Below, in pieces: positions 10,382 through 19,936 of a DNA stretch of 38,909 bases. Location of the stretch: positions 1 to 38,909 of the forward strand of contig SGPM01000267.1 in the NCBI GenBank assembly GCA_004802725.1, in the 5' to 3' direction. Position numbers and translations under genes: made by a program. The DNA comes from Antrodiella citrinella (lineage: Eukaryota > Basidiomycota > Agaricomycetes > Polyporales > Steccherinaceae). The notes below the pieces were generated by a model. That model was not told where the DNA came from. It saw nothing but the letters and a program-made list of their open reading frames with translations, and ran no database searches. How positions within the stretch are numbered: the stretch's first letter is position 1; every line of letters begins with the position of its first letter.

Positions 10382-11499
10382 ATGACTCACTCTTTTGCAG
10401 TACCTGATGAAGCCGTCGTCCGCAAGGTCATCTCCGCCCCTCCTTTCGTCTCTGTAGAAGGAGTCGCAAACTTTCGCGACGTTGGTTCCTATGCAGCAGG
10501 AAAGGATAACGTCGTGAAGCCCGCACATATCTATCGCTCAGCCGACCCTTCTTCTATCACGGAGAGAGGGAAGCAGCAGCTTCGCGACCTCGGTATCAGG
10601 ACGATCTTTGATTTGAGGGCTCCGAATGAAGTGCGCAACTTCCAAGCGTTTGCACCGACCATCGAAGGCGTGGAATTCGTGCACGTCTCAGTATCCAGGA
10701 CTGAGACCTTTGATCGAGAGCATCTGGAGAAAGAGTGCGTTTACCTTATGTGCTTCTGGTTGCATAAAGTTGAATCGATGTCCTCGGAACATCAAGATTA
10801 CAGATGTTCAAGGAGAATGAAGCCGAAGTACATATTACTAATGACGTTGCGAACGTTCGAGCGTGCACTTATCAGCTATGATCCTTCCAGGCATTCCGGA
10901 TGTTGTACAAAGGGAACTTCGAAAGTGGTGGCCCGGCGTATGGGACCATCCTGAGGCACATTCGAGATCATCCCGATGAGCCATGTCTGATCCACTGTAC
11001 AGGTAATGTCGTGCCACGCGAATATCATGTACGTTTGACTAAATACTATTGCAGCTGGTAAAGATAGAACTGGCATCTTTGCGGCATTATATCTGTCGGT
11101 GAGTGTAGATCCCCTTGCCCTCATGTGCTGTTAATTATTCACACCGCTATTCAGCTTCTAGGTGTATCGGAAGAGGATATCGTGAAGGATTATGCGTTAA
11201 CGACATACGGTTTAGTGGCTGCTCTTCCCGCTTTGACGGCTCGCTTCCAAGCTCAGAAGGTCTTTAAAGACAATTGGGAGGGCGCGCTTAAATTGGTTCA
11301 GTCAACGTAAGCTGGTGGCTGGTGGTGATATTCGTGTTCTCACCGTATCTTTGATAGCCCCCAGATGATGGTCAACATTCTGAAAATGTTGCAGGAGGAC
11401 TTCGGCGGGTTCGAAGAATACTTGAAGACGCATGCGGGATTGACATACGAAGATATGGAACTGATTCGCGAACAAAGTATTGTAGCGAGCCAGGCTTAG
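10382..11499 (+). CDS. Tyrosine/serine phosphatase-like protein (Y_phosphatase3 family)
   Basis: Predicted cytosolic phosphatase of the Cys-based superfamily related to PF13350. Residues near 25-40 hold VANFRDVGSY, the family's N-terminal signature, followed by IYRSADPSS and a DLGIRTIFDLRAPNE block. The catalytic P-loop is HCTAGKDRTG, with the nucleophilic Cys codon at 10996-10998; an intron interrupts the loop after CTA. Later exons encode GVSEEDIVKDYALT, which is typical for the family, and the stop is TAG at 11497-11499. Six exons give roughly 270-280 residues, a normal length. All catalytic residues are present, so an active enzyme is expected. The substrate (phosphoprotein or phosphoinositide) cannot be told from sequence. 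Confidence 0.88.
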
Positions 11500-11684
11500 G
11501 ACTTGGTTCACTGTCTCATAACATGTACATTAATGTAAGTTCAACGAGCGCTTGTCTGCTCGAGTGACGTCGTGATCGACCGGTAGACGCCAGTGAAGCG
11601 TTTGAAGTTTGGTCCACCACAGCGGACACTGCTATAAGCATAAGCTATGTCTTCTTTCTCTTATGCTCAACCACGACGACTGCA

Positions 11685-13700
11685 ATGAGTGAGAGAAAAA
11701 GCGATCTCTCTAAGATTACCCCTCCTCAAGACCTGGACGATGCCGCAAGGCTCACTATTCTGCAGCATCTCACCCGAAGACTGGCCTCGCATCGGAACAC
11801 CGCAGAGTTGTACGCTCGTACAGAATTCGCTTTCTCGTCGAACAAGAATGCAGGACAGATCATGGATGCATGCGTACGAGACATAGAGAAATGGGCTCAG
11901 GACTTGCTTCATAATGCTTGGGTCGCCTGCCAGGAAGTTGGAGGTATGACATCCGAGTCGATACTATGCTGAAATACAAGTATCCCGCTGACTCCTCTGC
12001 ATAGGTGCATGTCCAGAGCTGGACCCTCTGTCCGATACTTCCATCATTGGACTGCCTCCATTGCCTCCGAAGGACCAAGTGGCGCAGCTTCTGAACACCG
12101 TTTTGTTCATTCATATCACGAGCTGCAAACAGTACCATGCCCAAACTCGCGCATTCCTGTTCCTATTCGCTACTCTAGATGAAGAAGCGATCTCTGAGAC
12201 GCTAAAACATCCGGACAAGGCGATAGAGGAGGCGGAACGCAAGACCAAAGCCGCTAAAGAGAAACAGTCTGCGAAGAAGAAGACACTCCGACGAGTTGGC
12301 ATCGGGCTTGGTGCTGTAGCTGGCGGCGTCATCGTCGGTGTCACTGGTGGACTTGCTGCTCCTCTCATTGGGGCGGGCGTTGGTACTGTCTTGGGCTGGT
12401 TAGGAGTTGGCGGTACTGTCGCTGGGGTACTTGCTACTGGTCTGGCCAGTTCATCAGTTGTCTGTGGCGCGCTATTTGGTGTTTATGGGTCGAAGAAGTC
12501 AATCGAAGTGGTGGACCGCTACACGAAGGCAGTGCATGATCTGGCCATCCGACCTGTATTTGCACCGAAAGACACGCTGGCCGTTAGACTTTGCGTAAGC
12601 GGCTGGCTTGACTCTCCGGAGGATGTGACCGCGCCGTGGACTATCTTCGGCGGCGAAGATACATTCGCATTGCAATGGGTGCGCATTGAGATGTCTCAAT
12701 TCGTCAGATGCTCATCGTTTATCAGGAAGTGGACGCTCTGATAGAGTTGTCTAGTGCCCTAGGTGCGCTCGTCAAATCGGAGGCTATGAGGTTTGTAGGA
12801 GCTGAGGTGCTCAAACGGACCGTGTTCGCGGCTCTGTTCGCGGCTCTCTCGCCAAGTATTTGGGTGCGGATTGCCTCCCTTGTTAGTAAGTCCTTATTGC
12901 ATTGGTCGCCTCATGATTGAGTCTAATGTGTATTCTAACTTCTTACGATAGGTAATCCTTGGGCACACTCTAGATCTCTCGCCACGAAGGCAGGAAAGGT
13001 TCTCGGTATACTCTTGGCTCAACGTGTTCTAGGCAATCGTCCAATTACCCTGGTCGGATATTCCTTAGGGTCTCTTGTTATATTCGAAGCGCTACAGCAC
13101 CTTGCATCTCTGCCGCCATCCGAAACAACCCATCTGATCCAAGACGTGTATCTCTTCGGCGCGCCCGTGACTACCCAAGAAGGTCCGTGGGCTGCTGCGC
13201 GCAGAGTGGTATCCGGGCGACTGGTCAACGGCTTTGGCAGTAAAGACTACGTCCTCGCTATCCTGTCGCGGATGTCCAGTGCCAGCTGGAAGGTCGCAGG
13301 ACTTCAGCAGGTCGACGTACAAGGCATTGAGAACGTCGAGTGCAGCTTCGTAGACGGGCATCTGAAATGGCGAGGCTTGGTCGGCAGGAGCTTGGAGTTG
13401 TGTGGGGCCCCAGGCGTTATCCCATCCGAAGTTGAGGTGCAAGCGGAGGAGCAGAAGAAAGTGGATCAAGAGATGGATCTGAGCCCAGAAGAAGTGGAGA
13501 CCGTCATTGCCCAAGGGCAGGAAAAATTTATCGAACCGTGAGGTATGTGCCATGCTTGAAGTATTCAGACCTAACACCGAGTAATCTTCAACAGAATGAC
13601 TCGCGGTGGCTGGGTCGTTAGGAAGTACGATGGACGGGTGTATGATTATCGACTTCCATCTAACTTTGACCGGACGAACCGGACTCGCATTTTCGGATAA
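11685..13700 (+). CDS. TMCO4/DUF726 family membrane protein with alpha/beta-hydrolase fold
   Basis: Member of PF05277 (DUF726), whose relatives include animal TMCO4 and yeast Mil1. The N-terminus (MSERKSDLSK) is hydrophilic and helical. A KTKAAKEKQSAKKK basic segment precedes a Gly/Ala/Val-rich double membrane segment (IGLGAVAGGVIVGVTGGLAA, then further hydrophobic residues) ending with FGVYGSKKSIE. The lipase-like nucleophile elbow is LVGYSLGSLV, followed by DVYLFGAPV and the block with GLVNGFGSKDYVLA-like residues. A direct read stops at 13541. However, GTGAGG at 13538 with acceptor CAACAG ending at 13594 removes that stop and adds MTRGGWVVRKYDGRVYDYRL and a few more residues to a stop at 13700, which I prefer. 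Length is then about 590 residues. Enzyme activity is not established for the family as far as I know. Confidence 0.87.
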
Positions 13701-14368
13701 TGACCGGTTTCTGTATGTGGTTTACTTCGAACTGCTTTCGAATTTTTCAAGCGAGACAGTGTTTCATGTTTCTCCGCCTGCAGGGTGAGCAAACGCTGCG
13801 TGTTTGGTAGCACGAGATAATTGTCACGATGATCCAGCTGACACGTATGCGAGAGGTACACCCTTTCTTACCACAGTGCCACTGGCACTCGGTCTTGTCC
13901 TTACCCTGATTGCCTGAACTCGAAGGCGTCGTATGTGCAAGTGATTCCCAACTGGCTCGGTCTGCACATCTGGAACTTGAAGCGTTGAAGGACTGACAAC
14001 GAGCTCATAATACGTCCTTGAACGATCAAGATTCAAGATTCCCCTGGTCTCGTACCTGCCGCGGATTCACACCCAACCAGTGGCACCACCGCAATCAGGA
14101 TTCCCCGCCGACTAGAGCACTAGTCGCAATGTTGCATGACACTACATCTTAATTGACTGGCATCAGCGATCAGTATCGATCAGTGCTGCATGGAGCTAGC
14201 ATTTATCCGCAGAGGGCCTCCAGGACCCACAGGCTTACCCACCCCTGGATTTTACAAACGCACGCCGAGTTCAGACTTTCGAACGTCCATGAACTTGTAG
14301 CTTTTCGTGCACGTCTTCTGTGCTCCAGGGCCGTGAATTGAGAGAGAGCACTTGGCTCCTGGCCTGTC
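13701..14368. other. Intergenic region between the DUF726 and seven-helix genes
   Basis: Likely 3'UTR of the upstream gene followed by the promoter of the downstream one. Open frames on both strands are short and without recognisable composition or splice-supported extension. I see no RNA gene or repeat in it. Confidence 0.5.
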
Positions 14369-15749
14369 ATGGGAAGTCTGCCTCGTGATGAAGCATATGT
14401 CATCGCGTTCTGGCTTGCGACACTTTTATTCGGTGAGTACTGGTCGCATTTTCTCGGAGGGCTGGGCTGACCTTCTGCTCCGCATACTTGCAGGTGTACA
14501 TATCGTCATATACATTTTCTTTGTATGGGTTAGTAGGCAGCGTGCGACGGGGGCGCCGTTCTTGTTGTCATTCACGGTATGTACCCGTAGCTTGTCCTTG
14601 CGAGTTCTACAAACTGATCGCGTTGACGTTCACAGGCAGCTTCCATGCTGGTCGTAGGGGCCATACAGAACTTCATCGGTCTTGAACGAGTCCTCAAAGC
14701 CTTCTGGGGCCAAACTAGTCTGACTCCTGCGGAGTTCTTCAACGAGACCAACATCGCGTCCAACTACATCGAGTCGGTTTCTTGGTTGATCCAGGTTTTG
14801 CTGGGAGACAGTTTCTTGGTCCGTCTTGATTTTTCGTGATTCGTTTGGCTCACCATGGAAATGTACTGCGCAGACGTATCGATGCTGGATCATGTACGGG
14901 AAGCGGTGGTGGGCAATTGTACCACCAGGTCTTGTGGTCGCCACCTGTTTCAGTAAGTCGCATCGCATCCCTCTGAGTGGATTACCACTGAGCGTTCTGC
15001 TGCAGCGATGGGTATGCTGCTTCAATGGGAATACAGCAGAGACCATAGCAATATGACTAATGCTGAAGTCTCGTCCGATTTGGTTCGAATTCTATTCCCT
15101 CTTCACCACCCCAGCAAATCCTCAGTGTTCTTGTTACAGATGCGATGGGAAGCCTCCATGCTGGTCTCTACAGTCGTCGTCAATATAGCCCTCACCATCG
15201 CTATCGCTGGCAGAATATGGCACCAACACCGGCAACTGGCTGGAACTTTACGTCAGGGCATCCAGGAGACTCTTCAAGCCCGGATATTGTGGATGGTAGT
15301 CGAAAGCGGCTTGCTTGTCGCTATCACCCAGCTCCTTGTTCTGATATTGGGTGCACTGGACAGCCCAGGGTACCAGATTGTTGTACATGCGGTCAATCCA
15401 CTGATTGTGAGTCAAAGACTGGTCTTGACGAGATAAAAGTGATTGATCACATCTCGCAAACCAACAGGGAATTGTATTCACCGGAGTTATCGTACGTGTC
15501 CAACTGGCTTCGCATGCATCGCAGTCTAGTAGCGATGAACCCGCCCCACTGGACACAATCGTCGTGCACTCTGCGGTGGGTAGCCAGGTACATCGTGACC
15601 CCACCAACCTCTTGCATCGCTACATTGGCGGCTCCTTCGACGTGAAAGAGCGAGTAGGTACAACTACTAGTCATGTCAAGAGACTTGAGTATCACGATAC
15701 GTCTCAGACTCATAGTCAGTCTGGCGATTATGTTGAGGAGTTGGCATAG
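14369..15749 (+). CDS. Seven-helix basidiomycete membrane protein of unknown function
   Basis: The start at 14369 (MGSLPRDEAYVIAFWLATLL) is followed by segments that read as seven hydrophobic helices. These include VHIVIYIFFVWV, an AASMLVVGAIQNFIG block, the SWLIQVLLGDSFLTYRCWIM block, WWAIVPPGLVVATC, MLVSTVVVNIALTIAIAGRI, a WMVVESGLLVAITQLLVLIL block and VNPLIGIVFTGVIVRVQLA. The tail is hydrophilic and Ser/His-rich. About seven short introns split it into a protein of roughly 330 residues. The GDSFLTYRCW...W and AR..W.VVESG patterns are those of a large orphan family I recall as expanded in mushrooms. It has no agreed function and is not a fungal pheromone-receptor sequence. Role unknown. 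Confidence 0.8.
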
Positions 15750-16118
15750 ACTTTTGTTTAACTTATTGTATACTGTTCTGGCGACTCTGGCCAAAGCTGA
15801 GATCAAATGGTACCTGGAGGTCAAGTGTATGTGGAGAGTACTGTATGTGGAGAGTACTGTATCGTTCGAGAGCATGGGCTCATTGTCATGTGCCCTATCA
15901 CCGAAAATAAGATCGTTAGAATAGTTCGATGGACCTGTCGAGTTAGCGTATAAAATAGTCCAGACATATAATAGCGAGAGTCTGAGAGGTAAATGTACAA
16001 GTCGGCGCACAATCCGAAGTCAAAGCAGAATGCAAGGTAGCCAAAGTAATGCCTAAGGAGCTATCTAGCTGTCCGAGGTCCGTAGAGCGAAATCAAAGCA
16101 AGCAAAGGGGATTTTGAA
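15750..16118. repeat. Convergent intergenic region with a short tandem repeat
   Basis: A 16-base unit, TGTATGTGGAGAGTAC, is present twice plus five bases at 15826-15862. The rest of this 369-base spacer lies between two convergent genes and shows no coding frame with support. Confidence 0.75.
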
Positions 16119-17446
16119 CTAGAACAATTTGAGGAGCGTGGGGAGAATGCTGCTCAAATCGCCCAGGCCTGCTGATTTCAACAGCCCCTGCAGAAGAGTG
16201 AAACATAAGCTCAAGATGCATTGTTCAGGAAGATATTCGACATACCTCGATTTGAGAAGCGGTGAACGGACAATTGAACTTGATTGTGTTCGAAATAGTA
16301 GGCTTGATAGGGATGAACAGCACACGGAATGCAACCTGTGAGGGATCACCCATAAGTCAGCTGCACGGACCATATATATAACAAAACACAAAACTCACTG
16401 TAATCTTGTAGTTGACGGAAATCTGAGATGTTGTTGAACCGGAGACGAAGCCACAACGACTCGCGAGGTCTTCTAGGATAGACAAGTTAGGGTCTTCAGC
16501 CAAAGTGTAGTTCAGCTGGAACGGCAGAGAGAAGTTTGTGGCTGAGTTGGACTTGATCTCTAGGTTCTTCACTTCTCCGCCACCAAGCAGGGTGTTATTG
16601 ATCGGATAAAAGACCTAAATGCAAAGGTGAGTCGGACATAACAAGTGGTGCGTTAAAAATCGTCCTCACATCGGCTTTGATATCCGTGAACTTGACAGAG
16701 AAGAAGTTGGGGTTCGAGACGCTGTCGGGGGTATGAGTGTCGGTGTAAATCGGGGTACGACGATGTGCACTCACGAGATGTTCACACCCAAATTCACTGT
16801 AACTCCTGGACCGTCTGTAATCTGAACCTGAACGCCAAAAATTGTCAGCAACGGAATTTACGCTGACGAGTAGAACACATACTGCGCTGCCGTCTGTAGG
16901 TGGAGTGATGTCGCTTATTGTGACATTAGGTGGCTCGACCCACTATGAGCAACGCACAAAACGTCAGCGGGCCTAAGATACACACACAATGCAACATACT
17001 CACCAAAAGGAGTGTCATAACGATGCTGAGCAGCAGGAACACAAAAATCATGATCGTGCAGCAGAATACCCGCCCGCAACAACGACCATTTCCACCTCGT
17101 CTCCAGAGGTTCCCTTGATGTTCATGCCTCCATCTCCTCATAGCCCTCGCTGTCCTGCATGGTGCGTAAGACCCTTTGGATCCAAGGCAAGTTGTCGACT
17201 TCAGGAGACTCACTTAGGTTCTACAGATCCAGTGAAGTTAGGAGAATCCTCGAAGACACTCCTTTCCTCTCTCTCCTTGTTCACAGGAACGGGAGCGATG
17301 GTGGGCTCGTCGTCACGATAACTAGCTCCATATCCTGCTGCATCGTTGTATCCGCTCTGGACATAGCTCTGGTGCGGCTGCGCGTCGTTGTCATAAGGGT
17401 TGTAGTGGTGGTCTTGCTGGTCTGAGTATTGTCCGTACGTTGCCAT
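16119..17446 (-). CDS. Single-pass membrane protein with a LEA-2-like domain
   Basis: Starts at 17446 with MATYGQYSDQQDHH. The first 75 or so residues are Tyr/Gln/Asp-rich and disordered. Exon 1 ends EPK and splices to TARAMRRWRHEHQG using the acceptor CATGCAG; nearer acceptors would give an early stop. A basic, Cys-containing segment (GRCCGRVFCC) leads into one membrane helix (TIMIFVFLLLSIVMTLLL). The outer part resembles the LEA_2 fold (PF03168): VTVNLGVNISVSNPNFFSV, DVFYPINNTLLGGGEV, then an ISVNYKITVAFRVLFI-type strand. It closes SSILPTLLKLF. Several NxS/T sites suit an extracytoplasmic location. Length is about 330 residues. Fungal relatives are largely uncharacterised; a role in membrane or lipid binding would be a guess. 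Confidence 0.8.
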
Positions 17447-17765
17447 GGTTAAAGCAGATATAATTTGTCAATGCCTTGTGGAATGTGCACCGAGGATAGA
17501 GGGGGAAATAGCGTCCAGCGCAATTGGGAGAGTAGGGAGCTGCGGAAAGGTATGTATCGCCTCAGGTCGCAATACCAAGAGCCCCATGCAGGCGTCTAAC
17601 ATGTCATCTTTTGCGGGACGCTCATATCCACGACCACAGCTTCGCATGATATCAATCAGCACCAACATAACATTATCGTATAGCAGACATTTATTTGAAA
17701 CAGTATAGAGTCACCGACTGAGAATATGTACGACAACAAAGCAATAGCGTGCGGGTTAAGCTGAA
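17447..17765. other. Spacer between Ran and the LEA-2-like gene
   Basis: 319 bases holding the Ran 3'UTR and the promoter of the LEA-2-like gene, both on the minus strand. No gene or repeat is seen. Confidence 0.5.
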
Positions 17766-18901
17766 CTACAGGTCATCGTCTTCTTCGGGCAGAGGCACAG
17801 TCTCGGCCTATCGCGAAATGAATGAGTGCCCCGAAAGGCTAGGAATATTGACGGGAAACTCACCTGTGCCAACTCCTTCTGGTACTGCTCCATGAGAGCT
17901 GCATCTACTTGAACCTCAGCGGGGGCAAGGGCAGGAGCAGCGACAAAGTCGAGGGTAGGGTTTCTGATTGCATGTTGCGTCAACAAGGGTATTTATGGAA
18001 CGAAAATGACTTGACTAACCCCACAAGTTTCCTTGCAAGCCACAAGAAAGGCTTCTCGAAGTTGTAGTTCGACTTAGCGGAGATCTCGAAGTATTGGATA
18101 TTCTTCTTCCGGTGGAAGGTAACCTGGCCAGTCTTCACCTTACGCTCCTGCAAATCAACGCATCTGTCACGAGACTTATCGAGACGTGGAGATCAGACAT
18201 AGAGCCATACCTTCACATCAACTTTGTTACCGCAGAGCACGATGGGAATGTTTTCACAGACACGCTCGAGATCGCGATGCCAGTTGGGGACGTTCTTATA
18301 CGTGATGCGAGATGTGACGTCGAACATGATGATACCGCATTGGCCCTGGATGTAGTAACCATCCCGGAGACCACCAAACTTCTCCTGTCCGGCAGTGTCC
18401 CAAACGTTGAAGCAGATCGTGCCGAAGTTTGTTGAGAATGAAAGAGGGTGAACCTCAACACCCAAAGTGGCTACCAATCAACATGTGAGTATGTCGCACC
18501 ACAGAGACAGGGCACAAGACAATTCTGTCGACTGTCAAAAGAGATCGTACCGATGTACTTCTTCTCGAATTCACCAGTCAAGTGACGCTGTGGGTATGAG
18601 CTGAATCAGCGAACGATCTTCAAAGCACGCGAGATACGCTGCACAATTTACCTTGACGAAAGTCGTCTTTCCAGTTCCACCGTCGCCCACTACACGCGAT
18701 CATATCATCGCCGTTCAACCAAGGTAGAGAAGAGAAAGCATTTGGTGGCCAGACAGCGACGCGAGTGGCGAGGACCAGGATCGATGGAGAAAAGAACATA
18801 CAGTGGCGCAGTCAGCAAAAAACGCGTCGAAACAGAGCAAGCTGAATGCTGCTCGACATACCGAGAACGAGCTTGAATGTAGGGATCGTATTCTCAGCCA
18901 T
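17766..18901 (-). CDS. GSP1: Ran GTPase (GSP1/Spi1 orthologue)
   Basis: Small GTPase that sets the direction of nuclear import and export and helps spindle and nuclear-envelope assembly. The start at 18901 gives [13 protein letters not shown], splicing to [20 protein letters not shown] (G1), then [14 protein letters not shown] (switch I), [20 protein letters not shown] (G3 and switch II), NKVDVKERKVK (G4) and [10 protein letters not shown] (G5). The C-terminus is PEEDDDL, the acidic DEDDDL-type tail that marks Ran and replaces a prenylation motif. The length of about 217 residues is exactly that of the family. All GTP-binding motifs are intact. Several introns split it, including one inside the G1 region. 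Confidence 0.97.
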
Positions 18902-19012
18902 GAGTGTAGCCTAGAGAATGAAGAATGAAGAGTGAAACAGAGAGGTCGATGAAAGAGATCAGTGGACAGAGGTGAAGAATCTCAAAACAAGATATTCAGA
19001 TCTGTCCTCTTG

Positions 19013-19021
19013 CTTATATAA
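19013..19021 (-). promoter_or_regulatory. Probable TATA box of the Ran gene
   Basis: The minus strand reads TTATATAAG here, about 110-120 bases before the Ran ATG at 18901. It is the clearest TATA element in the window and suits a highly expressed gene. Position and sequence are seen; function is inferred. Confidence 0.55.
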
Positions 19022-19111
19022 CGAGCGCCTACATGCGTCATACTAGTACTTGCCATCCTCAGATCTCAAGCTTCCAGTCGCAGAATTCGAAGGGTTAATC
19101 CACGAACGATC

Positions 19112-19222
19112 ACAGAGTACGGCGAGCAGGCTCTGTATATCGACGTCTCGTGGAAGGGTTTTTACCGAATCTCCTCGGTTTGATCTTCCGATATACAGCG
19201 AGTCGAGAAACTAGTACTCTGT
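19112..19222. repeat. Nested interrupted inverted repeat upstream of Ran
   Basis: Outer arms ACAGAGTAC (19112-19120) and GTACTCTGT (19214-19222) and inner arms CTGTATATCG (19133-19142) and CGATATACAG (19189-19198) are exact reverse complements. The arm spacers are 12 and 15 bases and the central loop is 46 bases. This gives a roughly 111-base dyad about 210-320 bases before the Ran ATG. It may be a regulatory dyad or a remnant of a small inverted-repeat element. Confidence 0.7.
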
Positions 19223-19609
19223 AAGCTCTCGCTTTCTCTATACATCGGGTCCGCACGTCCGACCGCTTCTTTCATATCGATACTCTGTCTGTGATAATGT
19301 CACGTTCGTAGCCTCGTTTCGCTCGTTGGACGCCATGTATTTACACGGTGGGTGGGCACGCCGATCGGAAGCTAAGCGCTGACGCTGAACCGTCATGTGT
19401 GAGCGGCAGGTCGTCGGTGTCTGTCGGTGTTCGAAGATGCGATGTTATACTTAGAATCCCTTCCGTATGAGTCATATGACATCGGCCTAGAGCTAGAACC
19501 GGTTGGGTTAATACTGTGAGAGACTGCCGAGTTGCGATCTTGTAGGCGCACCGCTAGCACATCCGATTTCTTTGCGTCGCACGGCAGAGACTGCGGCGAG
19601 GAAGAAGGA

Positions 19610-19625
19610 TGAGTCAGCTGAGTCA
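19610..19625. promoter_or_regulatory. Paired bZIP (AP-1/Gcn4-type) sites upstream of the MFS gene
   Basis: TGAGTCA is present at 19610-19616 and again at 19619-19625, nine bases apart, about 310-330 bases before the MFS start codon. Fungal bZIP regulators of the Gcn4/AP-1 class bind this heptamer. That these sites control the transporter is inference. Confidence 0.5.
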
Positions 19626-19806
19626 ACTCGTTTTGTCCGAATTGCCGCCTCGAGAAGAGATGCCGATAAATGCCGTCCGAGCCGGAGCATTTTGATTGGT
19701 TTGTGGGAAATCGGCAATCGGCTCTTGCTGGCAAGATGCCGGCACGCGGCATGAAAGTCTGCCTCTTCCCAGTGCTGATGCAGAATCATTGCGATTACTG
19801 GAACAA

Positions 19807-19827
19807 CTATTAGTATAATACTAATAG
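19807..19827. promoter_or_regulatory. Perfect 21-base palindrome in the MFS promoter
   Basis: CTATTAGTAT, a central A, then ATACTAATAG form an exact palindrome ending 109 bases before the MFS ATG. A dimeric regulator binding site is the simplest reading; a cruciform or transcript hairpin is also possible. Confidence 0.6.
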
Positions 19828-19936
19828 AGGTACAGGATGGTGTTTGTCTTGCAACTCCCTCCGCATGCTCGCTGTCGTCTCTGTCCCACGTCCATAGCTT
19901 CCCACTATCCTCAGCGACCCCCACGGCCTTGACGAT

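Noticed and set aside
15090..15110. tRNA T-loop-like GGTTCGAA sequences
   Set aside because: Each occurrence lacks matching acceptor and anticodon stems; they lie in exons or introns of protein genes.
19508..19924. 138-codon minus-strand frame in the Ran/MFS spacer
   Set aside because: It has no ATG start at its 5' end, no recognisable domain, and overlaps promoter elements of the MFS gene.
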